Shown here: positions 54,977-63,527 of the stretch, piece by piece | Layout: each line of letters opens with the position of its first letter | Position numbering within the stretch: position 1 is the first letter of the stretch | Source of the DNA: HdN1 sp964473645 | Lineage (GTDB): Bacteria; Pseudomonadota; Gammaproteobacteria; Pseudomonadales; Ketobacteraceae | NCBI GenBank assembly: GCA_964473645.1 | Contig: CAYYPW010000001.1 | Coordinates: forward strand, 372,001-436,000 | Length of the DNA stretch: 64,000 nt | Reading direction: 5' to 3' | Translations under genes and position numbers: made by a program | Notes under the pieces: generated by a model | What the model was told of the DNA's origin: nothing | Database searches by the model: none | Seen by the model: only the letters and a program-made list of their open reading frames with translations

Positions 54977-55771
54977 TTATTCAGACGTATCCAGCGTACG
55001 CTGCGCTAAATAACGGAGATAGTCAGAGGCGTCCTCTTGCGACATCTGTTGCAAGGTATTGCGTGCCGTCGTATCGCTTTTTAGCTCTGCAAGTAGTTGC
55101 AGCGCTGTTTCGCGTACTGCAGCATCACTGTGGTTCGCAAATTCACTGACTGGCGCAATCAATGCAGATGTCATTCTTCCCTCAAAGGCATACAGCACAT
55201 CCTGCTGTAACTGCATGTCATCGCTGTTTTGTGCCAGGGTAAGCAGATGGGTAGACGTCTCCTCCGACAATAACGCCTGATAGCCACGGGTGATTAGATA
55301 GGCGGCCTCAATACGCGCATCGACGGAGCGTTCACTATCAGCGATGACGCCTGCGAGCGCGTGCTTTGCAGCCTCTGGCTCTACGTCCCCCATGGTTTCG
55401 GGTGTCCCGAGCAATGCACGTACAGCGGCATCACGTTCGGCATCAGTGAGCACGTCCGTTAGCTCACCAGCTGTCTCATGTTGCTCGCGCTGCGAATGCG
55501 TAACGGTAGTTGTAAGCGGCACACCGGGCTCAATACGTGTTGTTTCGACTGCAGTCAGGACAGCAGCAGGTTGCTGGGCGACGACAGGAGCAATTCTGGC
55601 ATCCACCCATGGCACAGCGCTTTTTGCGTGCGCTGCGTTCGAACAGGCAGACGGGTTACTGCCCGTCATCAACCACCCCCCCGCCAAGGTCGACACCAGA
55701 CAAAAGGGTACCGCCACCCACAAGGGAATATTCACAGCGAAAACAAGTTTTGTAGTGCGTAAGAGCGTCAT
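54977..55771 (-). CDS. Membrane-anchored HEAT-like repeat protein
   Basis: The 264-residue protein has one N-terminal membrane segment (VFAVNIPLWVAVPFCLVSTLAGG). The body has HEAT-like helical repeats, most visibly in LYAFEGRMTSALIAPVSEFA and SDAAVRETALQLLAELKSD. A region of about 60 residues after the anchor is Ala/Thr/Val-rich and low complexity. Its job is unknown. GGAG precedes the ATG. Confidence 0.65.
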   Translation of the reverse strand: MTLLRTTKLVFAVNIPLWVAVPFCLVSTLAGGWLMTGSNPSACSNAAHAKSAVPWVDARIAPVVAQQPAAVLTAVETTRIEPGVPLTTTVTHSQREQHETAGELTDVLTDAERDAAVRALLGTPETMGDVEPEAAKHALAGVIADSERSVDARIEAAYLITRGYQALLSEETSTHLLTLAQNSDDMQLQQDVLYAFEGRMTSALIAPVSEFANHSDAAVRETALQLLAELKSDTTARNTLQQMSQEDASDYLRYLAQRTLDTSE

Positions 55772-55920
55772 GGCGACTCCGGCAAATTGCAGAACCAGGC
55801 ACGAGGGCTACTGTACGGATAAGGCGGGGGACACGTCTTGTTTTAATCGGACGGGATATTTGAGTGGTGCGGCCAACGCGCCACTCAAAAGCATTTTTGC
55901 GACAGCACGTTAGCCATAAA

Positions 55921-55954
55921 AAAACCCCGTAGAACTCACGCCCTACGGGGTTTT
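55921..55954 (-). terminator. Terminator at the end of the pst operon
   Basis: The stem AAAACCCCGTAG/CTACGGGGTTTT has a 10-base loop and A/T runs on both sides, so it can work in both directions. It lies 31 bases past the phoU stop. Confidence 0.88.
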
Positions 55955-55985
55955 CAAGACCGTTGACCGGTCAAACGATCAGCTA

Positions 55986-56717
55986 CTATTTTTTAGTCTG
56001 ATTGCCAAACAATCCCTGCTCCTCAAGGGTGGCCAGCGGGATGTGGCGAATATCCTTACCTTTTACCAAGAAAATAACCTGTTCTGAAATGTTGCGCGCG
56101 TGGTCACCAATCCGCTCCAGTGCACGCAAAGCCCACATCACATTCAACACACGTTTGATATAACGCGGGTCTTCCATCATGAACGTCACCAATAAACGCA
56201 TGGCTGATTCGTATTCGATATCGACCGACTTATCTTCACGTACAACGCTCAATGCCTGCTCGACATCAAAACGCGCAAACGCATCCAGGGCGTTACGCAA
56301 CATCAAGCACACATGGGCGCCGATATGGCGAACTTCAACATAACCGCGCGGCACATTGCCTTCTTCAGCAAGCTTGATCGCCATTTTGGCAATTTTACTG
56401 GCTTCGTCACCGATCCGCTCCAGGTCCGTATTGGCCTTGGTGGCCGCCACAATCAAACGCAGATCGCTCGCAGCGGGCTGACGTAACGCAATGAGTCGGG
56501 TGCACTCTTCGTCGATGGTCAGCTCCATCCCGTTGATTTGTTTTTCGTTGTAAATCACTTCAGTTGCCAGTGCGCTGTCGGCTTCCACCAACGATTGCAC
56601 GGCGTCAGACACCTGCTTTTCCACCATGCCGCCCATGGCGAGAATGTGGTTACGAATGTTTTCCAGGTCAGCATTGAACTGGCGGGAAATGTGCTGGGTA
56701 TATTCTTCACTGCTCAT
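55986..56717 (-). CDS. phoU: Phosphate-specific transport system accessory protein
   Basis: PhoU is a two-lobed helical protein that restrains the PhoR/PhoB response when phosphate is plentiful. The 243 residues show two PhoU repeats, with VIYNEKQINGMELTIDEEC in the first and NVMWALRALERIGDHARNI in the second. The start at ATG 56717 has AGGAGA upstream; a longer frame adds seven residues. It follows pstB closely on the same strand, as in the standard pst operon. Confidence 0.95.
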   Translation of the reverse strand: MSSEEYTQHISRQFNADLENIRNHILAMGGMVEKQVSDAVQSLVEADSALATEVIYNEKQINGMELTIDEECTRLIALRQPAASDLRLIVAATKANTDLERIGDEASKIAKMAIKLAEEGNVPRGYVEVRHIGAHVCLMLRNALDAFARFDVEQALSVVREDKSVDIEYESAMRLLVTFMMEDPRYIKRVLNVMWALRALERIGDHARNISEQVIFLVKGKDIRHIPLATLEEQGLFGNQTKK

Positions 56718-56734
56718 GCTCGTTTCTCCTGGCC

Positions 56735-57628
56735 TCAACCGTAACGTCCGGTGATGTAGTCTTCCGTTTTCTTCTCACTGGGATTGGTGAAGATCGATTC
56801 AGTATCACGGTATTCCACCAGATTACCCAGGTACATGAACGCCGTGTAATCCGATACACGTGCCGCCTGTTGCATATTGTGTGTCACGATGATGATAGTG
56901 TAGCGCTCTTTCAATTCGTTGATGAGCTCTTCCACCTTATAGGTCGAAATCGGGTCGAGTGCCGAGCAGGGTTCGTCGAGCAGCACCACTTCCGGCTCTA
57001 CCGCGATGGTGCGGGCAATGACCAGACGTTGCTGCTGTCCGCCGGACAAGCCCAGCGCGTTGTCGTTCAAGCGATCCTTCACTTCATCCCACAATGCTGC
57101 ACCTTTGAGTGCCCACTCCACCCGCTCATCCAGTACGCGTTTCTTGTTGATCCCCTGAATGCGTAAGCCGTAGGCGATGTTTTCATAAATGGTTTTCGGA
57201 AACGGGTTCGGCTTCTGAAACACCATGCCCACGCGACGACGCAAATCCGTAACGTCTACCGTGCGATGAAAAATATTGCCTTTATCAAACAGAATCTCGC
57301 CTTCGGTGCGTACACCATCCACCAAGTCGTTCATGCGATTAAAGCAACGCAGTAACGTGGATTTACCACAACCACTGGGCCCGATAAAGGCGGTCACGCG
57401 CTTCTTTGGGAGCACCATGTTGATATCGTGTAATGCGCGTTTTTCGCCGTAATAAAGCCGAAAATCCTTAACGGTGATGCAATGCTCCTCTTCTTCGAGG
57501 CGCAGCCCCTTCTTGATCACACTAACGGGACGACTCGCTGTCTTGGGCGCCGGCGGATTTTGCATGGCTGTCATGGCCTCACCTGTTTCCAGATTGAATG
57601 TTGTCTCTTTCATAAAATTCTCTGTCAT
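56735..57628 (-). CDS. pstB: Phosphate ABC transporter ATP-binding protein
   Basis: The ATPase of the high-affinity phosphate transporter has Walker A GPSGCGKST, the ABC signature LSGGQQQRLVIA and Walker B VVLLDEPCSALDP. It is 297 residues with an N-terminal extension of about 45 residues before the usual start of the ATPase (ITVKDFRLYYG). The ATG at 57628 is chosen over the TTG at 57643; a second ATG (57613) is also possible. It lies between pstA and phoU. Confidence 0.95.
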   Translation of the reverse strand: MTENFMKETTFNLETGEAMTAMQNPPAPKTASRPVSVIKKGLRLEEEEHCITVKDFRLYYGEKRALHDINMVLPKKRVTAFIGPSGCGKSTLLRCFNRMNDLVDGVRTEGEILFDKGNIFHRTVDVTDLRRRVGMVFQKPNPFPKTIYENIAYGLRIQGINKKRVLDERVEWALKGAALWDEVKDRLNDNALGLSGGQQQRLVIARTIAVEPEVVLLDEPCSALDPISTYKVEELINELKERYTIIIVTHNMQQAARVSDYTAFMYLGNLVEYRDTESIFTNPSEKKTEDYITGRYG

Positions 57629-57688
57629 AAGAAACCGTCTCAACTATCAAATCGCGACGGCACAATCAAACGATCGGCCGCCGTGCGA

Positions 57689-59347
57689 TCAGGTTTCCAG
57701 TGCGCGATAACGCTCGCGCAAACGATTTCGTATCAACACCGCGCTCAAGTTGAGCAGTGCAATGACCAGCACCAGCAAAAAGGCGGTGGCATACACCAGC
57801 GGCTGGGCCGCTTCAACGTTGGGGCTCTGAAAGCCCACATCATAGATATGAAAACCCAAATGCATGAATTTGCGTTCCAGATGCAAAAACGGCGCGTTGC
57901 CATCAATCGGCAAGGTGGGCGCCAGTTTTACCACGCCGACCAGCATCAACGGCGCGACTTCGCCCGCCGCACGTGCAATGGCCAGAATCAACCCGGTCAT
58001 CATGGCTGGGCTCGACATCGGTAATACCACTCGCCACAAGGTTTCAAACTTAGTTGCACCCAGCGCCAGTGATCCTTCGCGCACACTACGCGGAATCCGC
58101 GCCAAGCCTTCTTCGGTCGCCACGATCACCACCGGCACGGTCAGAATCGCCAGCGTAATCGATGCCCACATCAAGCCAGGGGTACCAAACACAGGAGCGG
58201 GTGCCGCTTCCGGATAAAAAATGTCATCAAGACCAGCCCCGAGAAAATACACAAAAAAGCCCAAGCCAAACACGCCATACACAATGGATGGAACGCCCGC
58301 CAGATTATTCACCGCAATGCGAATGGTGCGTGTCATCCAGCCTTGTTTTGCATACTCACGCAAGTAAACGGCGGTAATGACGCCAAAGGGCGTCACAATG
58401 ATCGACATGATCAACACCATCAACACCGTACCAAAAATCGCCGGGAATATTCCCCCCTCGGTATTGGATTCACGCGGATCTTCTGTTAGAAAATCCATAA
58501 AGCGGTGGCAATATTCCACCCCTTTTTCGGCAATGCTCAGCGCATTGGGTTGCGTCACTTTAACGATCAGTGACAGGGGCAATTCTTTCTGTTTGCCTTC
58601 TACCGTGGTGACCAACGCAACATCGCGGCTCGCTTCTGTATTCAACGCCTGCAGTTGCTGCAACATGACTTCAAATTGCTTATGTATTTCACTGCGTTCC
58701 GCTTCGATATCGGCCTTTGCAGCAGGCGTCAATCCGCCCTGCAACTCCAGACGACGCTCTTGCAAACGCAGCTGCTCCAGACGGTAATTGAGGGCGCCCA
58801 TTTCACCTTTTTCAATTTCACGCACCTGCAGCAACAGTTCATTCGCACGCTGTAAACGTTCACGCAATTCAGCAAGGGCCTCGTCGCCCGTGGCAACCGT
58901 GTTGCCGTTCTCTTTGAGGGCGAGCAGTCGACCATAAAAATTGCCCCACTCCCGTCGCTCAATGACCACGATGTCCTCGGGCCATTTCACGTCTTGCAGG
59001 CGCGCCTCCCAAAACCAGCTGAAATCCTGGCCCGTCAGATCACGATTGCCACGTTTGATCAGCACGCGATTCAGCCCACCCTCGGCGCTTGCCTCCATGC
59101 CCATATCGTCCAGCCGCGCGTTGCGCACCCAGGCGTCGTCGGCCACTTCACCCAACACCACCTGCGTTGTCCCATCATCATGTACATAGCTGGCTTCCAG
59201 TACGGCATGTGGCCAAAAATGGCTTAACCCACGCACGGCGATCAGGCCCAACAATCCCACCACCATGATGAGACTGATGCTGACGGCGGCGGCGTTCATC
59301 CACACCCACGGCTCGCCTTTCTTCATCCATTCTTTAAACTGCACCAT
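57689..59347 (-). CDS. pstA: Phosphate ABC transporter permease, long form
   Basis: The inner-membrane permease of the Pst system has 552 residues, well above E. coli PstA (about 296). The extra sequence lies between the first membrane segment (near 18-38) and the main membrane domain, and includes a coiled-coil-like charged stretch (about 160-250). The rest carries the ABC permease motif (ITLAILTVPVVIVATEEGLARIP-type, then LALGATKFETLWRVVLP). Long PstA is usual in pseudomonad-like bacteria. It lies between pstC and pstB. Confidence 0.93.
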   Translation of the reverse strand: MVQFKEWMKKGEPWVWMNAAAVSISLIMVVGLLGLIAVRGLSHFWPHAVLEASYVHDDGTTQVVLGEVADDAWVRNARLDDMGMEASAEGGLNRVLIKRGNRDLTGQDFSWFWEARLQDVKWPEDIVVIERREWGNFYGRLLALKENGNTVATGDEALAELRERLQRANELLLQVREIEKGEMGALNYRLEQLRLQERRLELQGGLTPAAKADIEAERSEIHKQFEVMLQQLQALNTEASRDVALVTTVEGKQKELPLSLIVKVTQPNALSIAEKGVEYCHRFMDFLTEDPRESNTEGGIFPAIFGTVLMVLIMSIIVTPFGVITAVYLREYAKQGWMTRTIRIAVNNLAGVPSIVYGVFGLGFFVYFLGAGLDDIFYPEAAPAPVFGTPGLMWASITLAILTVPVVIVATEEGLARIPRSVREGSLALGATKFETLWRVVLPMSSPAMMTGLILAIARAAGEVAPLMLVGVVKLAPTLPIDGNAPFLHLERKFMHLGFHIYDVGFQSPNVEAAQPLVYATAFLLVLVIALLNLSAVLIRNRLRERYRALET

Positions 59348-59415
59348 GAGACTCGAAACCTCGCTTACAGAAAACCCTGCTCTTTACAGAAAGCCAATGC
59401 CTGAATGCCAACGTG

Positions 59416-61674
59416 TTACAGCGTGCTGTATTTGGCGCGCAAACGCTGGCGCACCATTTCGGCCGTGGTATTCAGAATAAAGGTCACCACAAACAACACC
59501 AGGCCCGACAAGAACAATATACGGAAATGCGTGCTATCCACCTCAGCCTCTGGCATCTCAACTGCCACGTTAGCGGACAGTGTGCGCAGGCCTTCGAAAA
59601 TATTGAGATCCATGATGGGCGTATTACCCGCGGCCATCAGCACGATCATGGTTTCACCCACAGCGCGCCCCAAGCCAATCATCAAACCCGAAAAAATACC
59701 AGGGCTGGCCGTCGGCAATACCACTCGTACCAGCGTCTGCCAGGGGGTGGCGCCCAGCGCCAACGACCCAAACGATAAGGCTTTGGGCACGGCGAAAATG
59801 GCGTCTTCAGCGATGGAGAATACAATCGGGATTACCGCAAACCCCATTGCAATGCCCACAATGAGGGCGTTACGCTGATCAAAATCGATGCCGTTCCCTT
59901 CCAGCCAGCCGCGCATATCGCCGTTGAACCATTGATCTTCAATCGGCACACTCAACGCAAACGACACATAGCCCGACAGCAAAACCACCGGAATCAATAG
60001 CAACGGCACCCAGCCATCTGGCACTCGCGAACGATAATCAAGAGGGATCAATGACCACAACCATGACGCCGCCAAGGCAGCGAGAGGGGTGATGACACAA
60101 ATCGCGAAAATACCCGGCAGAAACGTCTCAACGATAGGTGCCAGCCACAAACCGGCCAAAAAGCCCAAAATCACCGTCGGCAGGGCGCCCATCAATTCAA
60201 TGGCGGGTTTCACCTTGGTGCGCAGTGCCGGCGCCATAAAATACGCCGTATAAATGGCGCCAAAAATCGCCAGCGGCACCGCCACCAACATGGCATATAA
60301 CGACGCCTTCAAGGTGCCAAAGGTCAACGGCATCAAGCTGAATTTTGGTTCGAAATCATTACTGGCGGAAGACGATTGCCAGGTATACCCCGGTTCGTCA
60401 TAACGCTCATACCAGACCTCATTCCAGAGCGAACTGAATGATACCTCAGGGTGCTCGTTATGCACCTTGAACGACGACACCTGCTGGCCAGACGCAACAA
60501 TAAGCGCGTTGCCGCGTGGTGCCATTACCAGCCAATCCACTGCCGCATCACCCAATTTTTCTGCATACACTTCGCGGGCGGCGGTCGTATGTTGCAGGCT
60601 CACCGTGCCATCGGCGGTTCCCACCACAAATGACTTGCGCCGCTGCTCACTCTGCAGTGCCGTTACTGCGGCGTCCGAGACTTCAAAATTGCGAATCAAA
60701 GTCAATTCTGGCCGATTATGCTCAACGTTATTCACCATGAACCATTGCGTTACGCGACCTTTATCATCGCCCAACAATAACGAATGCCCACCCAACAATT
60801 GTGCAGCCGCGGTAATTTTGGTGGCGCCATCATTGAGCACCGACACTACACTATGACGCATGCCACTGGATGAGGCCGCTTTAAGATCGATAATTTCAAT
60901 CTGTACATGATTTTCTAGCAAAAACAGCCAGCGGCCATCGCTGCTCAAAAATGCTTGATCAACGGGTGCAGACGGCTGCGGCAGTTCGACCACCTGGCCT
61001 TCCTGCAGCTCCATTTCACCCGTAAAGAAACTTTGCACGCGATTGTAGCGTTTGACTACCGCCTGGCCCTCTTTGCTGACGGCCACCAGCATGATTTCGC
61101 TGTCGGTATCCCGAAACGCCAACGCGGCCAGCGGGCCTTTACCTAAATCAATCGGCGTTTCACCTAAGGGAAACTTCCACTCCGGTGTAATGGCAGAAGG
61201 GCCATCCGGGTTGTACTGGGTGTGGTAGTCATGTTTTACGATCAATACCTGGCCGTTCTCACCAACCAATGCCAGCTTGTGCGACGCCATGTCATCGGCG
61301 CTGACCAGACTGATGGGCGTTTCCATCAAACGCTGTTCTGACACCGTCGCGCCGGTCTTGCGCTTGAAAAAGCGTGCCACGCCATCGGCCTGCACAACCA
61401 AGCCGACACGGCCCTGTTCCTCAAGATAAGAGAATTTTACCGGGGCCAACGCCGGCGATGTGTACTGTTGCCGATCTTCGAGATCGGCCGGCATGAACAA
61501 CGGTGCCACTTCGTACAATAGATAAAAGAAGATCAGACAGATGGTCACAATAACGCTGACACCGCCTGCCGAAATGGAAACACGCGCCAAGCTATCGGTG
61601 AGCCGACGCATGCGTCTTTTTTTCGCCATGGCAGCGGTAGACATTCCGAAACTGGCATCTGTCGTGGTCTGCAT
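59416..61674 (-). CDS. pstC: Phosphate ABC transporter permease, long form
   Basis: The second permease of the Pst system has 752 residues against about 319 in E. coli PstC. A membrane segment near 30-55 is followed by a large periplasmic domain (about 60-420) with beta-propeller-like repetition (SSDGRWLFLLENHVQIEIID, then SFVVGTADGTVSLQHTT). The C-terminal membrane domain has the permease motif SLALGATPWQTLVRVVLPTA. AAGGA precedes the ATG. An attenuator-like hairpin lies just upstream, between pstS and pstC. Confidence 0.93.
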   Translation of the reverse strand: MQTTTDASFGMSTAAMAKKRRMRRLTDSLARVSISAGGVSVIVTICLIFFYLLYEVAPLFMPADLEDRQQYTSPALAPVKFSYLEEQGRVGLVVQADGVARFFKRKTGATVSEQRLMETPISLVSADDMASHKLALVGENGQVLIVKHDYHTQYNPDGPSAITPEWKFPLGETPIDLGKGPLAALAFRDTDSEIMLVAVSKEGQAVVKRYNRVQSFFTGEMELQEGQVVELPQPSAPVDQAFLSSDGRWLFLLENHVQIEIIDLKAASSSGMRHSVVSVLNDGATKITAAAQLLGGHSLLLGDDKGRVTQWFMVNNVEHNRPELTLIRNFEVSDAAVTALQSEQRRKSFVVGTADGTVSLQHTTAAREVYAEKLGDAAVDWLVMAPRGNALIVASGQQVSSFKVHNEHPEVSFSSLWNEVWYERYDEPGYTWQSSSASNDFEPKFSLMPLTFGTLKASLYAMLVAVPLAIFGAIYTAYFMAPALRTKVKPAIELMGALPTVILGFLAGLWLAPIVETFLPGIFAICVITPLAALAASWLWSLIPLDYRSRVPDGWVPLLLIPVVLLSGYVSFALSVPIEDQWFNGDMRGWLEGNGIDFDQRNALIVGIAMGFAVIPIVFSIAEDAIFAVPKALSFGSLALGATPWQTLVRVVLPTASPGIFSGLMIGLGRAVGETMIVLMAAGNTPIMDLNIFEGLRTLSANVAVEMPEAEVDSTHFRILFLSGLVLFVVTFILNTTAEMVRQRLRAKYSTL

Positions 61675-61703
61675 ATGAAATCCTTGCTGATTCTGATAAA
61701 CAA

Positions 61704-61730
61704 ACGGGGCTACACCAAGGCAGCCCCGCT
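61704..61730 (-). terminator. Attenuator-like hairpin between pstS and pstC
   Basis: On the minus strand a 7-base stem (CGGGGCT/AGCCCCG) with a 10-base loop is followed by TTTGTTT. Such a partial terminator would make pstS mRNA more abundant than the permease mRNA. Confidence 0.6.
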
Positions 61731-61778
61731 TTTTGACCTGTTCAAGCCAACCTTCATGCTAGCCTGAAGGCCATTGGC

Positions 61779-62756
61779 TTACTTGCTAATTTTTTCCAGA
61801 GCGGCCTTGGCCATCGCGGCAGGCATCGGAACGTAGCCGTCTTTCACCACCACTTCCTGACCTTGCTTGGAGAGCACCATCTTGATGAATTCAAGCTCCA
61901 GCGGGCTCATTGGCTTGTTGGGCGCTTTGTTCACATAGATGTAGAGCGCGCGGGCCAGCGGGAAGCTCTGGTTCAAAGCGTTTTCTTTGGTGGCTTCAAC
62001 GAAGGGTTGCCCTTCTGCTTTCGCCAGGGGAACCGCTCTCACGCTTGAGGTTACATAGCCAATGCCTGAGTAACCGATCGCGTTCACTGAAGAGCCGACC
62101 GATTGTACCACAGAGGCAGAACCTGGCTGCTCGTTCACGTTGGACTTGAAGTCACCTTTACAGAGCGCATGCTCTTTGAAGTAACCGTAAGTGCCCGATA
62201 CCGAGTTACGACCGAACATCTGCATGTCGCGCGTAGCCCAAGCACCCGTCAGGCCCAACTGACCCCAGTTGCTAACATCTTGCGTGCCGCCACAAGCGCG
62301 GGTGGACGAGAAGATGGCGTCGACCTGTTGCATGGTCAAGCCCTTGATAGGATTGTCTTTATTGACAAACACGGCCAGCGCATCAATGGCCACCGGCACA
62401 GCGGTAGGCTTGTAACCGAATTTCTTTTCGAACGCTTCCAGTTCTGCGTCTTTCATCGGGCGGCTCATCGGGCCGAAGTTGGCGGTGCCTTCCGCCAGCG
62501 CTGGTGGTGCAGTCGAAGAGCCCGCGGCTTGAATCTGGATGGCAACGCTGGGGTATTGCTTCTTGTATTCTTCTGCCCAGAAGGTCATCAGGTTGGCAAG
62601 CGAGTCAGAACCGACGCTCGACAGGTTGCCGGAAATGCCCGACACCTTGGAATACGCGGGGAGTGCAGCATCAACACCATCAGCGGCCAATGCCACCGAA
62701 GACATAACAGCCGTGGCTGCCATGCTTACTGCTGCAAACAATTTCGAGAAGTTCAT
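61779..62756 (-). CDS. pstS: Phosphate-binding periplasmic protein
   Basis: The periplasmic phosphate receptor of the Pst transporter has 325 residues. The signal peptide is cut near VALA-ADG. The phosphate-contact region GSDSLANLMTFWAEEY and the 'QAAGSSTAPPALAEG' loop are present. GGAG precedes the ATG at 62756. It is the first gene of the operon and has a Pho-box promoter. Confidence 0.95.
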   Translation of the reverse strand: MNFSKLFAAVSMAATAVMSSVALAADGVDAALPAYSKVSGISGNLSSVGSDSLANLMTFWAEEYKKQYPSVAIQIQAAGSSTAPPALAEGTANFGPMSRPMKDAELEAFEKKFGYKPTAVPVAIDALAVFVNKDNPIKGLTMQQVDAIFSSTRACGGTQDVSNWGQLGLTGAWATRDMQMFGRNSVSGTYGYFKEHALCKGDFKSNVNEQPGSASVVQSVGSSVNAIGYSGIGYVTSSVRAVPLAKAEGQPFVEATKENALNQSFPLARALYIYVNKAPNKPMSPLELEFIKMVLSKQGQEVVVKDGYVPMPAAMAKAALEKISK

Positions 62757-62842
62757 TGGGTATCTCCGGATAGTTGGGTGAGTAGCTGGAAGGCAGCAAC
62801 GTTCTTGTGGGTTGCTTGTGTTTGCTCCAACACTGAGCTGAA

Positions 62843-62848
62843 ACTATA
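62843..62848 (-). promoter_or_regulatory. -10 hexamer of the pstS promoter
   Basis: TATAGT on the minus strand, ten bases from the Pho box, as in PhoB-activated sigma-70 promoters. Confidence 0.7.
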
Positions 62849-62858
62849 AGGAGGAGAC

Positions 62859-62876
62859 ATGACAATTATATTACAA
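62859..62876 (-). promoter_or_regulatory. Pho box (PhoB site) upstream of pstS
   Basis: The minus strand reads TTGTAAT ATAA TTGTCAT, two 7-base repeats with a 4-base spacer, matching the PhoB pattern (CTGTCAT-n4-CTGTCAC) apart from a few bases. It takes the place of a -35 element, with the -10 ten bases downstream. Confidence 0.82.
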
Positions 62877-63061
62877 CCACATGTCGGTGCCGTCTTTGTG
62901 AGGCCAAGTATCGACTCGCCCAATGCCTGCAAGTGGTGCCCTTTACCATTATTCGGGTCATAAACCCGGGAATAGTGGCCATTTGGCCCGAACTCGCCAC
63001 CGGGTTGGCAAGGGTCGTGTACAATTAGTGTTAGCTCATTGAATTAACAGGATTCACGCAC

Positions 63062-63472
63062 ATGCAACACGATGCCAACCCCGCCGAAGAGGAAGACAAA
63101 CCCAAGCCGGTGGGTGCTTTAGCCCTGCAAGTCGTTGCTTTACCACGCGATACCAACGCTGATGGCGATATTTATGGCGGCTGGGTCGTCAAGCAGATGG
63201 ATCTGGCCGGCACCATTACGGCACAACGCATTGCCAAAGGCCGCGTAGCAACCGTGGCCATGGATGCCATGGTGTTTTTGCGGCCGGTGCTGGTGGGCTC
63301 GACCGTGAGTTGCTATTGCCGGGTAGTGACGATTGGTCGCAGCTCGATTGCCGTGCTGGTGGAAGTGTGGGCCTGCCACCCCGCCGAGGGCGAGCAGAAG
63401 AAGATTACCGAGGCACAGTTTACGTTTGTGGCCATTGATGCCAATCGGCGCACGCGAGTGGTGGTGCGGTAA
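63062..63472 (+). CDS. yciA: Acyl-CoA thioesterase, YciA type (hotdog fold)
   Basis: The 136-residue hotdog-fold thioesterase hydrolyses medium and long acyl-CoAs. The active-site segment NADGDIYGGWVVKQMDLAG (catalytic Asp) is near 33-51. VATVAMDAMVFLRPVLVGS follows, as in YciA. The N-terminal 15 residues are acidic. It reads divergently from pstS. The symbol is tentative because BFIT- and YciA-type proteins are close. Confidence 0.87.
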   Translation: MQHDANPAEEEDKPKPVGALALQVVALPRDTNADGDIYGGWVVKQMDLAGTITAQRIAKGRVATVAMDAMVFLRPVLVGSTVSCYCRVVTIGRSSIAVLVEVWACHPAEGEQKKITEAQFTFVAIDANRRTRVVVR

Positions 63473-63527
63473 GCCCTAAGACGCGAAAACGGTATTGAGG
63501 CTGGTAGCATCGAAAATGCTGTCGGCC

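Larger units (their letters stand above)
62757..63061. other. Divergent intergenic region between pstS and the thioesterase gene
   Basis: About 300 bases holding the Pho-box promoter of pstS (62843-62876). A promoter for the plus-strand gene should lie near 62980-63050, but no clear hexamers are seen. Confidence 0.6.
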
